From Candidatus Krumholzibacteriota bacterium (GTDB lineage Bacteria; Krumholzibacteriota; Krumholzibacteriia; JACNKJ01), in assembly GCA_016933175.1 (NCBI GenBank), contig JAFGBK010000070.1:62001-126000 (forward strand): a stretch of DNA of 64,000 bases, in the 5' to 3' direction. Below are positions 18,559 through 30,219 of the stretch, piece after piece. The stretch's first letter is position 1. The number at the start of each line of letters is the position of its first letter. The notes beneath the pieces are model-generated. The model saw only the letters and a program-made list of their open reading frames with translations, had not been told where the DNA came from and did not search any database. The position numbers were made by a program, and so were the translations under genes.

Positions 18559-19182
18559 ATGCTCGACCTGCTCCAGAAGACCGGCCCCCTCCTCTACCCG
18601 CTGGGACTGTGCAGCCTGCTGGCCTGCACCATCACCATCGAGCGCGTCATCGCCCTGCGGCGCGGCCGCGTCTTCCCCCGCGAGATCGTCGAGGTGGTCG
18701 AGGCCGTGCTGCCGCGGCGCGACCTGGTTCCAGCCATCGACGTGTGCCGGCGCAATCCGGGCGTCTTCGCCGACGTCATGCGCGCGGGGCTCGAGCAGGC
18801 GGGCGCGTCCTGGGAGGTCATGCGCGACACCCTCCTGGACGCGGGCCGGCAGCGGGCGCCGGTCCTCGAGCGGCGGCTCGTGTGGCTGCAGACCATCGCC
18901 CAGGCCGCGCCCCTGCTGGGCCTGCTGGGCACCGTGCTGGGCATGATCAAGATGTTCACCGCCATCTCCCTGTCCGGCCTCGGCGATCCCCACGCGCTGT
19001 CGGGCGGCATCAGCGAGGCCATGCTCACCACCGCCATCGGCCTGGCCATCGGCATCCCGACGCTGGTGGCCTACAACCTGCTCGCCGCGCGGTCCGAGTC
19101 CCTCGTCGCCGAGATCGAGGCCCGCGCCTCGCGGCTCATCCTCGACCTGCGTCCCCGGGCGCTGCGGGGACCGGCCTCATGA
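18559..19182 (+). CDS. MotA/TolQ/ExbB proton channel family protein
   Basis: 207 residues with three transmembrane helices (about 10-30, 108-128, 150-172). The conserved segment LLGLLGTVLGMIKMFTAISLSG continues into GISEAMLTTAIGLAIGIP, the ExbB/TolQ channel signature. Two in-frame ATGs exist: at 18550 AAGGAG directly abuts the codon, whereas the ATG at 18559 has it nine nucleotides upstream, so I chose 18559. The stop overlaps the exbD start (ATGA). Forms the proton-driven stator with the next protein. Confidence 0.9.
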   Translation: MLDLLQKTGPLLYPLGLCSLLACTITIERVIALRRGRVFPREIVEVVEAVLPRRDLVPAIDVCRRNPGVFADVMRAGLEQAGASWEVMRDTLLDAGRQRAPVLERRLVWLQTIAQAAPLLGLLGTVLGMIKMFTAISLSGLGDPHALSGGISEAMLTTAIGLAIGIPTLVAYNLLAARSESLVAEIEARASRLILDLRPRALRGPAS

Positions 19183-19619
19183 GCGCGCTGAGCTTCCGCG
19201 ACGGACGGCGCCGCCCGCCGGTGACCCTGAACATGACGCCGCTCATCGACGTCCTGTTCCTGTTCATCATCTTCTTCATGCTCACGGGGACCTTCAAGCG
19301 CGTGGGCGAGCTCGAGCTCCAGCTGCCCGACTCCGAGACGGCGACGCCCGCCGCCGGCGAAGAGGCGGCCCATCAGCTGGATCTCGTGGCCACGGAGGAC
19401 GGGCGCCTGCTCCTGGACGGGAGCGCCGTGGCCCTGCCGGGCCTCAAGGCGGCTCTCGCCGCGGCGCTCAGGGAGGATCCCGCGAGCCGGGTGATGATCA
19501 AGGCGGAGGCGGGGGTGACGCACGGGCGGGTGGTGGTGCTGCTGGATATCGTCCGGGGCGCCGGCTTCCGCGGGGCCGGCATCGGCACCTACACGAAGGC
19601 CCCGGCGGCGGCGCCCTAG
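19179..19619 (+). CDS. ExbD/TolR family proton channel protein
   Basis: 146 residues. One transmembrane helix begins NMTPLIDVLFLFIIFFML with the essential proton-binding Asp at residue 24, followed by a periplasmic ExbD/TolR domain (MIKAEAGVTHGRVVVLLD). Coupled to exbB by a 4-nt overlap. Last gene of the plus-strand block; birA converges on it after 82 bp of GC-rich sequence with no terminator that I can see. Confidence 0.92.
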   Translation: MSALSFRDGRRRPPVTLNMTPLIDVLFLFIIFFMLTGTFKRVGELELQLPDSETATPAAGEEAAHQLDLVATEDGRLLLDGSAVALPGLKAALAAALREDPASRVMIKAEAGVTHGRVVVLLDIVRGAGFRGAGIGTYTKAPAAAP

Positions 19620-19701
19620 CGGCCCGGCGGCGCCGCGAGGGCGGCGCTGGCGCGCGGCCTGCCGCCGCCGTTGCCGGCGCGCGTGCGGCGGGGCGGCGTC
19701 C

Positions 19702-20517
19702 TCATGCCGGCTCGCCGGGCGCGGGCAGGGCGACGCTCACGTCGCCGGCGGCCAGGATCTCCCGCCCCCCAGGCCCCTCCACCACCAGGGCCCCCTGCGC
19801 GGTAACGTCGTCCAGGCGCAGGCGGCGGCCGGCCTCGTCCACGCCCGTCAGGCCGGCGTGGGGCCAGGCTTCCTTCCAGGCGGCCACCACGGCGGTCGCC
19901 CGGCCGGCCTCGATCGCGTCCAGGAGCGCCTCCAGCTCCTCGAGCCAGGCCGCCAGGAGGTCGCCGCGTGAGAGCTGGAAGCCCGCCGCCTCGTCCAGGG
20001 AGGCGGCCGGCACGAGCAGCTTCGCCGGGAAGTCGCCGGGCTCCTGATGGACGTTGACGCCCATGCCCAGGCAGAGGTGGCGCCAGCGGTCGCCCTCGAC
20101 GCGTCCTTCGGCCAGGACGCCCGCCACCTTGCGCCCCTCGTGCAGGACATCGTTGGGCCACTTGACCTGCAGTGTCGCGCCGAAGCCGGCGGCGGCCCGC
20201 ACCAGGGCCAGGGAGGCGGCCAGCAGCGGCAGCCCCGCCTCCTGGGGCCCCCAGCCGGGCCTGAGGAGCAGCGCGAGCAGCAGGCTGGCCCCGGCCGGGC
20301 TCTCCCAGCGCCGGCCGAGCCGGCCGCGCCCCCGCCGCTGGCGCTCGGCCAGGACCAGGGTGCCGGCCGGAGCGCCGCCGGCGGCCATGGCCGTCAGGGT
20401 GTCCAGGACGCTGTCCTGCTCGGCGTAGACGTACAGGGGGAAGCCCAGCTTCCCGGTGAAGCGGGAGGACCAGTCCTTCTCCCGGTCGGTCAGGCGCTTG
20501 GCGTCGAGGCCGCTCAT
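19702..20517 (-). CDS. birA: biotin-[acetyl-CoA-carboxylase] ligase, monofunctional
   Basis: 271 residues. It activates biotin with ATP and transfers it to a lysine of the carboxyl carrier protein. The biotinyl-AMP loop GRGRLGR is at residues 63-69; KWPNDV and KVAGVLAEG follow. There is no N-terminal winged-helix repressor domain, so this is a class I enzyme without regulatory DNA binding. The ATG at 20517 overlaps the nadC stop by 4 nt. Last gene of the valS-rodZ-uvrB-nadC-birA run. Confidence 0.95.
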   Translation of the reverse strand: MSGLDAKRLTDREKDWSSRFTGKLGFPLYVYAEQDSVLDTLTAMAAGGAPAGTLVLAERQRRGRGRLGRRWESPAGASLLLALLLRPGWGPQEAGLPLLAASLALVRAAAGFGATLQVKWPNDVLHEGRKVAGVLAEGRVEGDRWRHLCLGMGVNVHQEPGDFPAKLLVPAASLDEAAGFQLSRGDLLAAWLEELEALLDAIEAGRATAVVAAWKEAWPHAGLTGVDEAGRRLRLDDVTAQGALVVEGPGGREILAAGDVSVALPAPGEPA

Positions 20518-21440
20518 GACGAAATCACCTCCAGGGCCAGGTCCAAGGCGCGGGCGCTGTGGGTGACGGCGCCGAGGCTGGCGGCCTCCACGCCCGCGTA
20601 GGCCGGGTCGGCCAGGTCCTCGCCGGTCAGCCCGCCCGAGATCTCGTAGTCGGGTCCGCCGCCCCGCGCGGCCCGCAGGGCCACGGCGTCCGCCACCTGC
20701 CCGGGCGAGAAGTTGTCCAGCAGGATGCGGGTCACTCGCGGCGCCGCCGGGTGCGCCAGGACCGCCGCCAGCTCGGCCGGGTCGTCCACCTCGATGATGA
20801 CGGGCAGGCCGGCGGGCAGGTCGGTCAGGCGCGCCATGACCGCGGCGATACCGCCCAGGGCTTCCTTGTGGTTGTCCTTGACCATGGCCGCGTCCCACAG
20901 GCCCAGGCGGTGGTTGCGGCCGCCTCCCATGCGCACGGCGTACTTCTCCAGGAGGCGGTAGCCGGGCGTCGTCTTGCGCGTGTCCAGGACGGCCGGCCCG
21001 CAGGAGGCCGCCACGGCCCGCGCCGTGGCCGTCGCCACGCCCGACAGGCGCTGAAGGAAGTTGAGGGCCGTCCGCTCGCCGGCGTGCAGCGCCGCGGCCG
21101 GCAGCTCCAGCTCGGCCAGCGTCTCGCCGGCGGCGAAGACCTCGCCGTCTGTCCGGCGCGCCTTCGCCGCCAGGCCCGCCGCGGCCAGGGGCCGATCGGG
21201 ATCGAGCGCTTCCCCGGCCACATGGGCGGCGGCGGCCGCGAAGACGACCAGGAACAGGGGCAGGCCCGCCAGCACGCCCGGCTCGCGGGCCGTCAGGCGG
21301 GCGGCCAGGCGCCCGGGCCCGCCGCCGAACCAGCGGGCGGTGACGTCGCCGGCGCCCAGGTCCTCATCGAGGGCCAGCGCCACCAGCGGCCAGGCCGCGC
21401 GCCTCAGCTCGACGGGCCAGTCCAGCCACGGATCGCTCAT
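20514..21440 (-). CDS. nadC: nicotinate-nucleotide pyrophosphorylase (carboxylating)
   Basis: 308 residues. It converts quinolinate and PRPP to nicotinate mononucleotide in NAD synthesis. [15 protein letters not shown], the active-site [28 protein letters not shown] and the C-terminal YEISGGLT are diagnostic. ATGA overlaps join it to uvrB upstream and birA downstream. nadA and nadB are not in the window. Confidence 0.97.
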   Translation of the reverse strand: MSDPWLDWPVELRRAAWPLVALALDEDLGAGDVTARWFGGGPGRLAARLTAREPGVLAGLPLFLVVFAAAAAHVAGEALDPDRPLAAAGLAAKARRTDGEVFAAGETLAELELPAAALHAGERTALNFLQRLSGVATATARAVAASCGPAVLDTRKTTPGYRLLEKYAVRMGGGRNHRLGLWDAAMVKDNHKEALGGIAAVMARLTDLPAGLPVIIEVDDPAELAAVLAHPAAPRVTRILLDNFSPGQVADAVALRAARGGGPDYEISGGLTGEDLADPAYAGVEAASLGAVTHSARALDLALEVISS

Positions 21441-23485
21441 GGGCGCTCCTTCCGGCGAGGCGCCGACGCCTCCGGCGCCGGCGCGTCGGCGACGGCGGCG
21501 GCGCCCTGCAGGCGCAGCTCGGACACGAGATCCCGCAGGCTGGCCGCGGCCTCGAAGCGCAGGGCCGCGGCCTCGCGGCGCATCTCCGCCTCCAGCTCCC
21601 GGATGCGCTCGGCCAGGGGCAGGTGGCCGAAGTCCCGCGCCCGCGCCAGGGCGTCCGCCTTGGCCTCCTCGCGCCGCTCGTCGGCGACGCGGGTGGCCGA
21701 CTCGATCTCGTCGAGGCTCTTGCGGATGCTGCGCGGCGTGATGCCATGGGCGCGGTTGTAGTCCTCCTGGATGCGCCGGCGGCGACAGGTCTCCTCGACG
21801 GCGCCGCGGATGGCCTCCGTCTCGGCGTCGGCGTAGAGCAGCACGCGCCCGTCCACGTGGCGCGCCGCCCGCCCCGCCGTCTGGATGAGGCTGGTGTGGC
21901 TGCGCAGGAAGCCCTCGCGGTCGGCGTCGAGGACGGCCACCAGGCTCACCTCGGGCAGGTCCAGGCCCTCGCGCAGGAGGTTGATGCCCACGAGCACGTC
22001 CACCTCGCCGACGCGGAGCTGGCGCAGGATGGCCACGCGCTCCAGGGCCTTGATGTCGCTGTGCAGGTAGGCCACGCGCAGGCCGGCGGCCTGCAGGTAG
22101 TCCGTCAGCTCCTCGGCCATGCGCTTGGTGAGGGTGGTCACCAGCACGCGCTCGTCGCGCTCGGCGCGCGCGCGGCACTCGGCGAGCAGGTCGTCCACCT
22201 GGTGGCGGCTGGCGCGCACCTCGATCTCCGGATCGAGCAGGCCGGTCGGCCGGATGATCTGCTCGAAGACCTGCTTGCCGCTGCGCTCCAGCTCGAAGGC
22301 CGCCGGCGTGGCGCTGGCGTAGAGCAGGCGCGGCGCCAGGTCCATGAACTCCGCGAAGCGCAGGGGGCGGTTGTCCAGGGCGCTGGGCAGGCGGAAGCCG
22401 TGCTCGACCAGGGTCTCCTTGCGGCTGCGGTCCCCGGCGTGCATGGCGCCGATCTGGGGCAGCGTGACGTGGCTCTCGTCGATGATGACCAGGAAATCGT
22501 CGGGGAAGTAGTCCAGCAGGCACAGGGGACGCTGGCCGGGCGCGCGGCCGTCCAGGTAGCGCGAGTAGTTCTCGATGCCCTGGCAGAAGCCCATCTCGGC
22601 GAGCATCTCCAGGTCGTAGCGCGTGCGGCTCTCCAGGCGCTGGGCCTCGAGCAGCTTGTTTTCGGCGCGCAGCGCGTCGAGGCGCGTCTCCAGGTCGCGC
22701 GCGATGGCGTTGCGCGCCTCGGCCAGGCGCTCGCGCCCGGTGACGTAGTGGTGTGCCGCGAAGACGACGAGCTCCCCCAGCACCTCCTCGCCCCGCCCAG
22801 TGAGGGGATCGAAGGCCTCGATGAGCTCCACCCGGTCGCCGAAGAGCTCGATGCGGTAGGCCCGCTCCTCGTAGGCCGGGTAGACGTTGATCACGTCGCC
22901 GCGCACGCGGAAGGTGCCGCGCATGAAGTTGAGGTCGTTGCGCTGGTACTGCATGTCCACAAGCCGCCGCAGGATGCGCTGGCGGCCGGGCTCCTCGCCC
23001 ACGGCCACGCGAAGGATCATGCGCTTGAACTCGTCGGGATTGCCCAGCCCGTAGATGGCGCTGACGCTGGCCACCACCACCACGTCCTCCCGCGTCAGCA
23101 GGCTGCTGGTGGCGTTCATGCGCAGCCGGTCGATCTCCTCGTTCACCGAGGCATCCTTCTCGATATAGGTGTTCGTCGCCGGCACGAAGGCCTCGGGCTG
23201 GTAGTAGTCGTAGTAGCTGATGAAGTACTCGACGGCGTTGTCCGGAAAGAAGGCGCGAAACTCGCCATAGAGCTGGGCGGCCAGGGTCTTGTTGTGGCTG
23301 ATGATGAGGGTCGGCAGGTCCACGGCCGCGATGAGGGCCGCCATGGTGAAGGTCTTGCCGCTGCCCGTGACGCCCAGGAGGGTCTGGTGCTTGTGGCCTG
23401 CCAGGACGCTCTCGGTCAGGCCGCGGATCACCGCGGGCTGGTCGCCGGTGGGTTCGAAGGGCGCCTGCAGGCGGAAGCGCGTCAC
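21437..23485 (-). CDS. uvrB: excinuclease ABC subunit B
   Basis: 682 residues, normal length. DNA-damage verification helicase of nucleotide-excision repair. Walker A GVTGSGKT, the beta-hairpin region [22 protein letters not shown] (DEAD-like box), helicase motifs through QTAGRAARH, and a C-terminal UVR motif ([18 protein letters not shown]) for contact with UvrA/UvrC. It follows the RodZ-like gene by one base and overlaps nadC. uvrA and uvrC are elsewhere. Confidence 0.98.
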   Translation of the reverse strand: MTRFRLQAPFEPTGDQPAVIRGLTESVLAGHKHQTLLGVTGSGKTFTMAALIAAVDLPTLIISHNKTLAAQLYGEFRAFFPDNAVEYFISYYDYYQPEAFVPATNTYIEKDASVNEEIDRLRMNATSSLLTREDVVVVASVSAIYGLGNPDEFKRMILRVAVGEEPGRQRILRRLVDMQYQRNDLNFMRGTFRVRGDVINVYPAYEERAYRIELFGDRVELIEAFDPLTGRGEEVLGELVVFAAHHYVTGRERLAEARNAIARDLETRLDALRAENKLLEAQRLESRTRYDLEMLAEMGFCQGIENYSRYLDGRAPGQRPLCLLDYFPDDFLVIIDESHVTLPQIGAMHAGDRSRKETLVEHGFRLPSALDNRPLRFAEFMDLAPRLLYASATPAAFELERSGKQVFEQIIRPTGLLDPEIEVRASRHQVDDLLAECRARAERDERVLVTTLTKRMAEELTDYLQAAGLRVAYLHSDIKALERVAILRQLRVGEVDVLVGINLLREGLDLPEVSLVAVLDADREGFLRSHTSLIQTAGRAARHVDGRVLLYADAETEAIRGAVEETCRRRRIQEDYNRAHGITPRSIRKSLDEIESATRVADERREEAKADALARARDFGHLPLAERIRELEAEMRREAAALRFEAAASLRDLVSELRLQGAAAVADAPAPEASAPRRKERP

Positions 23486-23486
23486 G

Positions 23487-24386
23487 TCAGGCGCCCGGCG
23501 GCGCGTCGAGACGCAGGGCCACCTGGCGCCCGCCCGCGGGGAGGGGGCGCTCCTCGCCGTTGACGCGTAGCCGGAGGTTCTGCCCCTGGGCGACCGACAG
23601 GACGACGAAGTCCTCGGCCAGGAGAACCCAGCGTTCGCCGGCGCCGGCGAAGCGGTGGGCCAGGTGGCGCCGGCCGTCCATGTTCACCTGCACCCGGCAG
23701 GGACCGGCGGCGCTCAGCTCCACGCGCAGGCGCGGCGTGCAGGGCGCCGGTGGCCCGGCGTCGCGGCGAGCGGCGGCCGCCGTGGGATCGAGAAAGACGG
23801 GCGGCCGCTCGAAGGCGGCCGGCGTCGCGGCGGCCTGTAGCGCGGCGGCCTGTGGCGCGGCGGCCTCCTCGCCGCCCGTCGCCCGGTCGCGATCCGGCGC
23901 GGCGTCCAGCGCCTCGGCGGTCGGCGGCGCGGTGGCCTGTGGCGCGCTGATCGGCTCATCGCTGATCGGCGGCGCGACGCCCGGGCCCGGCAGCCAGCCC
24001 TGCCACCAGGCCAGCAGGTAGGCCGCGACAAGGGCGATCGCCAGAATCCCCCAGAAGCGCCAGCCCGGGCGCCAGGCCTGCACCCGCGTTTCGACCACGG
24101 ACTCCTCGCGCCAGACGCCGTCCGGGGGCGGCCCTTCGACGCTGCTGCCCATCTGGTCCCGGTAGGCTGCCAGCAGCGCGACGCTGTCCAGCGCCAGGTG
24201 CTCGGCGAGGATGCGCAGGTAGTTCTGGGTGTAGATGCCGCCGGGCAGCTCGGCGAAGCGGTCCTGCTCGATGCGCCGGAGCACGGACAGGGTGAGTCGC
24301 GTGTCGCGGCTCACGTCCTCGAGGTCGAGGCCGCGCGCCTCGCGGGCGAAGCGGATGGTCTCACCGATGGTCCGCTGCGGGCCCAC
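23487..24386 (-). CDS. RodZ-like helix-turn-helix membrane protein
   Basis: 299 residues. An N-terminal HTH_25 domain (about 5-72; [24 protein letters not shown] and [13 protein letters not shown]) precedes a transmembrane helix (about 111-131), an Ala/Pro-rich linker with tandem QAA repeats, and a C-terminal DUF4115-like beta domain (about 220-298, ending in [19 protein letters not shown]). RodZ links the MreB cytoskeleton to the cell-wall machinery. The start is GTG at 24386 with GGAG upstream, 9 nt after the valS stop. mreB is not in the window. Confidence 0.85.
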   Translation of the reverse strand: MGPQRTIGETIRFAREARGLDLEDVSRDTRLTLSVLRRIEQDRFAELPGGIYTQNYLRILAEHLALDSVALLAAYRDQMGSSVEGPPPDGVWREESVVETRVQAWRPGWRFWGILAIALVAAYLLAWWQGWLPGPGVAPPISDEPISAPQATAPPTAEALDAAPDRDRATGGEEAAAPQAAALQAAATPAAFERPPVFLDPTAAAARRDAGPPAPCTPRLRVELSAAGPCRVQVNMDGRRHLAHRFAGAGERWVLLAEDFVVLSVAQGQNLRLRVNGEERPLPAGGRQVALRLDAPPGA

Positions 24387-24395
24387 CCCTCACTC

Positions 24396-27116
<2,721 letters not shown>

Positions 27117-27177
27117 GCTGCGGGTGGCGCCCTCCTGCGATCCCGGCCGGAGCGTCCGGAACTGCGTGGAAAGCGCC

Positions 27178-27206
27178 ATCTTAGGAATTAACGGCGGGCC
27201 GGTCAA
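27178..27206 (-). promoter_or_regulatory. sigma-70 promoter of the valS operon
   Basis: TTGACC (27201-27206) and TAAGAT (27178-27183), 17 bp apart, in the 113-bp gap between uppP and valS. The predicted start near 27171 gives a ~55-nt leader containing AGGAGG. It would drive valS-rodZ-uvrB-nadC-birA. Confidence 0.75.
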
Positions 27207-27229
27207 GCGGAGGACCTGAACGCGGGTGC

Positions 27230-28057
27230 TCAGCCCCCTCCGCGCAGGATGGCGAAGATGCCCACGGCGGAGGCCGCCCAGCAGTACCAGGCGAAGCGCC
27301 AAAAGCCCTCGCGGGCCAGAAGCCGCAGCAGCCAGACCAGGGAAAGCCAGCCGGCGACGAAGGCCGCCGCCGTGCCGGCCAGGACCACCGGCCAGTCCAC
27401 GGCGGCCAGGGACTCGATCTTGATCAGGTCGAAGAGTGCCGCCCCCAGCAGGGCCGGCACGGCCAGCAGGAAGGCGAAGCGGGCGGCCTCGCGCCGCTCG
27501 ATGCCGGCCGCCAGGCCCATGGCGATGGTGCTGCCGCTGCGGCTGATCCCCGGCAGGATGGCCAGGGCCTGCGCCAGGCCCACCAGCAGCCCGCTTCCCC
27601 AGCCCGCCTCGCCGGCGGCCCGGGGAGCCGTCCAGCGCGTGGTCAGGAGGATGAGGCCCGTCACCGCCAGGAAGACGGCGGCGGGCAGGGGACGCTCGAA
27701 CAGGCCCGCGATCCACTCGTCCAGGAAGAGCCCGACGAGCACGGCGGGCACCGTGCCCAGGGCGAGGATGCCCAGCAGGCGCAGGTCGGGCGTGTCCGCG
27801 GGCAGGGGATGCCCGCCCCGGCCCAGGGTGCGCAGGGGCGCGACCACGAGGCGCGCCAGATCCCGCCGGTAGTGCAGGACGATGGCCAGCAACGTGCCGA
27901 AGTGGGTCATCACAACGAAGAAGCGGTAGGGATCCCCCGCGTGCCCGCTGGCTCCCAGCCAGGCGCCGAAGAGGGTGAGGTGCCCGCTGGAGCTGATGGG
28001 CAGGAACTCGGTGATGCCCTGGATGATGCCCAGGAGGATGCTGTCCCAGAGACTCAT
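27230..28057 (-). CDS. uppP: undecaprenyl-diphosphatase (BacA/UppP)
   Basis: 275-residue polytopic membrane enzyme that recycles undecaprenyl pyrophosphate to the monophosphate lipid carrier for wall and LPS synthesis; it also confers bacitracin resistance. The two signature loops QGITEFLPISSSGHL and LPGISRSGSTIAMGL are intact. Eight or so hydrophobic segments fit the family. It lies 19 nt after the TPR gene and is probably co-transcribed with it. Confidence 0.95.
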   Translation of the reverse strand: MSLWDSILLGIIQGITEFLPISSSGHLTLFGAWLGASGHAGDPYRFFVVMTHFGTLLAIVLHYRRDLARLVVAPLRTLGRGGHPLPADTPDLRLLGILALGTVPAVLVGLFLDEWIAGLFERPLPAAVFLAVTGLILLTTRWTAPRAAGEAGWGSGLLVGLAQALAILPGISRSGSTIAMGLAAGIERREAARFAFLLAVPALLGAALFDLIKIESLAAVDWPVVLAGTAAAFVAGWLSLVWLLRLLAREGFWRFAWYCWAASAVGIFAILRGGG

Positions 28058-28076
28058 GGCACGCTCGCGAGGGTGG

Positions 28077-29213
28077 TCAGCGCACGGTGGCCCGGGCGGC
28101 GGCCACCCGGTGCCCCAGCTCGTCGGCGCGCTGGTAGGCCTGCTGGGCCAGTTCTGGCTGCCCCAGCTTGTCGTAGACGATGCCCAGGTAGTAGTGGCTG
28201 CGCCCGTCGTCGGGGGTCAGCTCCAGCACCTTGCGAAAGAAGGGCAACGCCTTGTCGTACTCGTTCATGTTCACGTGGCACAGGCCGAGGTAGTACTGGA
28301 CGCGGGCGTCTTCGGGAAAGACGCGCTCGGCCCGCCGGAAGGCCTGGAGAGCGCGCCGGTGGGCGCCGAGCCGGGAGTGGCTGACGGCCATGTAGAAGAG
28401 GGCCTCGCCGTGCTGGGGCTGCTGGCACAGCACGCGGTCGAACTCGGCGATGGCCTCGGCGTAGCGCGCGCCGTTGTAGCAGGCGACGCCCAGGCTCATG
28501 CGGGCCTCGATGCTGTCCGGAGCCAGGTCCAGGGTCTTGCGGAAGAGCTGGACGGCCAGCTCCACCTCCCCCATCTCGCCGTAGAGTGCGCCGAGGTTGA
28601 GGTGTCCCTCGGCGTTGGTGGGATCGAGCTGGATGGCGCGCTTGAAGTACTGGATGGCCTGCTCGGTCTCGCCGCGCCGGTCCAGCGCGTAGCCGAGGTT
28701 CGTGCAGGCCTTGCCCAGGCGGGGCTCCAGGGCCAGGGCCTCGCGGAAGGCCGCCTCGGCCTCCGCGTAGCGCTCCTCGCGCAGCAGGGTGCAGCCCAGC
28801 TGGTACTGGCTCTCGGCGCGGTCCCCGGCGCAGGTCAGGGCCAGGCGATGCAGCTCGTGGGCCTGCTCGAAGCGGCCGGCCAGGGAGTGCAGGCGGGCGG
28901 CCTGGTTCAGCGGCGCGGCCGCGTCGGGCTCGCGGCGCATCCAGGCCTCGGCCAGGCTCAGGCCGCGCTCGAAGAGCTGGGCCCGATAGCTGGCCTCGAT
29001 GAGATCGGTGTAGGTCTCGGTGGGCAGCTCCAGGGGATCGGGCAGCTCCTCGATGAGAGCGGCCACCTCCTCGCGGGCCCCTGCGGCCAGGCGCTCGTCG
29101 AGCCAGCGGCCCAGGGCCTCCTTGCTGGCGCCGTTCTCGCTCAGGAAGCGGTTGAGCAGCAATCGGCGCTGGCTGCGCTTCTGGAGCCGGCGATACCAGG
29201 ACCATGGGCTCAT
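28077..29213 (-). CDS. tetratricopeptide repeat protein
   Basis: 378 residues. After an N-terminal helical region of ~100 residues come about seven TPR units (for example AESQYQLGCTLLREERYAEAEAAFREALALEP, read as two helices per unit), extending to the C-terminus. No signal peptide or catalytic domain, so it is probably a cytoplasmic scaffold; the binding partner is unknown. Its own promoter (29243-29272) lies just upstream and uppP follows. Confidence 0.85.
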   Translation of the reverse strand: MSPWSWYRRLQKRSQRRLLLNRFLSENGASKEALGRWLDERLAAGAREEVAALIEELPDPLELPTETYTDLIEASYRAQLFERGLSLAEAWMRREPDAAAPLNQAARLHSLAGRFEQAHELHRLALTCAGDRAESQYQLGCTLLREERYAEAEAAFREALALEPRLGKACTNLGYALDRRGETEQAIQYFKRAIQLDPTNAEGHLNLGALYGEMGEVELAVQLFRKTLDLAPDSIEARMSLGVACYNGARYAEAIAEFDRVLCQQPQHGEALFYMAVSHSRLGAHRRALQAFRRAERVFPEDARVQYYLGLCHVNMNEYDKALPFFRKVLELTPDDGRSHYYLGIVYDKLGQPELAQQAYQRADELGHRVAAARATVR

Positions 29214-29242
29214 GCGGCCTCCTCCCGAGGGCGTTCGGCGGC

Positions 29243-29272
29243 AGGATAGGCGGGGCCCCGAAAAACGGTCAA
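29243..29272 (-). promoter_or_regulatory. sigma-70 promoter of the TPR-uppP pair
   Basis: TTGACC (29267-29272) and TATCCT (29243-29248), 18 bp apart. The spacer contains the palindrome CGGGGCCCCG. It lies in the 87-bp gap between the secreted-protein gene and the TPR gene. Confidence 0.6.
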
Positions 29273-29300
29273 GGACTATTCAGGAGACGAAACGCGGGTC

Positions 29301-29813
29301 TCAGTCGGCGTCGGCGGGCGTCGTTTCCGCTTCCTCCGGAAGGGTCGCAGCGGGGTTGTCGCGCAGGTACCAGGGCTGGTCCCAGGCCCGCCACGTCCAG
29401 CCGTAGGGACTGGCGGCACCGAGTTGCTGGTACTCGAGACGAAGGGTGACGTGCTCGCTGGGCCGCCAGGTGAGGGACGCCTCGGGCAGGGTGAAGCTGG
29501 CCGGACCCTCCCGGCCGGACAACTGCGCGCCGGGCGTGAAGGCGAGACCGAAGCGCGCGCGGAAGGTGAGCCCGGGCGCCAGGACGCTGCGCAGCTCCTG
29601 GAGCAGGAAGCCCTGGCTGGCGCTCGCGCCGCCGGACCAGGCCGCGCTGTAGGCCAGCGTCGTCGGACCCCACTCGAGACGCTCCAGGTTCAGGCCAGGC
29701 GTGGCTGCGATGGGATCCAGGGGCTTGGCGAAGGGATGCGGCGCATCGGCCGCCGCGGCCGCCGCGGCGAGGAGGAGGCCCGTGGCGAGGCACAGGGCGC
29801 GTCGGAATGTCAT
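29301..29813 (-). CDS. small secreted protein of unknown function
   Basis: 170 residues. A typical signal peptide (residues 1-22, ALCLATGLLLAAAAAAADA) is followed by a beta-rich sequence with alternating aromatic residues (FRARFGLAFTPGAQLSG, LTWRPSEHVTLRLEYQQL), as in small outer-membrane beta-barrels or periplasmic proteins. No family recognised. The start overlaps the response-regulator stop (ATGA), so the two are translationally coupled. Confidence 0.65.
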   Translation of the reverse strand: MTFRRALCLATGLLLAAAAAAADAPHPFAKPLDPIAATPGLNLERLEWGPTTLAYSAAWSGGASASQGFLLQELRSVLAPGLTFRARFGLAFTPGAQLSGREGPASFTLPEASLTWRPSEHVTLRLEYQQLGAASPYGWTWRAWDQPWYLRDNPAATLPEEAETTPADAD

Positions 29814-30163
29814 GCGAGGAGCTCCTTGACCTTGCGCTTCAGGGGATCGAGGTCCGCCGACTTGACGACGTAGGCTTCAGCGAGCCAGGAGGAGAAGTCC
29901 TCCTTGTAGCTGCTGTACGCGCTGCAGATGACCACCGGCAGGTCGCGCTGCGATGCCATGATCGTGCGCAGGTAGCTTAGTCCGTCCGGGCCGCCGAGGC
30001 GGATGTCGAGGATGAGCAGGTCCGGCCGCCGCTCGGTGATGGCGCGGTCGGCCTCCTCGATAGTGGCCACCGCCTCGACCTCGTAGCCCTCGTCCTCGAA
30101 CTCCCGCGCGTAGAGCTCGCGGATGTTGGCTTCGTCGTCGAGGATGAGGAGTCGCTTGGGCAT
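29810..30163 (-). CDS. single-domain response regulator (CheY-like receiver)
   Basis: 117 residues, a receiver domain only. Acidic pair D9-D10, phospho-acceptor D53 (LLILDIRLGGPDG), S81 in the switch position and K101 are all present, so it should be phosphorylatable. With no output domain it must act through protein contacts. Gene start at 30163 with AAAGGAAAGG upstream. It sits between the MglA-like GTPase gene and a coupled secreted-protein gene. Its kinase is not adjacent; the nearest histidine kinase is at 55553-57412. Confidence 0.93.
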   Translation of the reverse strand: MPKRLLILDDEANIRELYAREFEDEGYEVEAVATIEEADRAITERRPDLLILDIRLGGPDGLSYLRTIMASQRDLPVVICSAYSSYKEDFSSWLAEAYVVKSADLDPLKRKVKELLA

Positions 30164-30176
30164 TGCCTTTCCTTTA

Positions 30177-30212
30177 CTGCGGAAGGTAGTCCAGGGTTCC
30201 GCAGCCTGTCAA
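30177..30212 (-). promoter_or_regulatory. response-regulator promoter with inverted repeat
   Basis: Perfect TTGACA (30207-30212) and TACCTT (30183-30188), 18 bp apart, immediately after the MglA-like gene. The perfect 8-bp inverted repeat CTGCGGAA / TTCCGCAG (30177-30184 and 30197-30204, 12-bp spacing) covers the spacer and -10, the expected position of a repressor operator. As RNA it has no U-tract and so is not an intrinsic terminator. Confidence 0.5.
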
Positions 30213-30219
30213 GAAAGGC

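Noticed and set aside
27117-27716. Upstream in-frame extension of valS overlapping uppP
   Set aside because: The extension is an out-of-frame reading of uppP, gives low-complexity sequence and would cross the good promoter at 27178-27206. The normal ValRS N-terminus starts at 27116.
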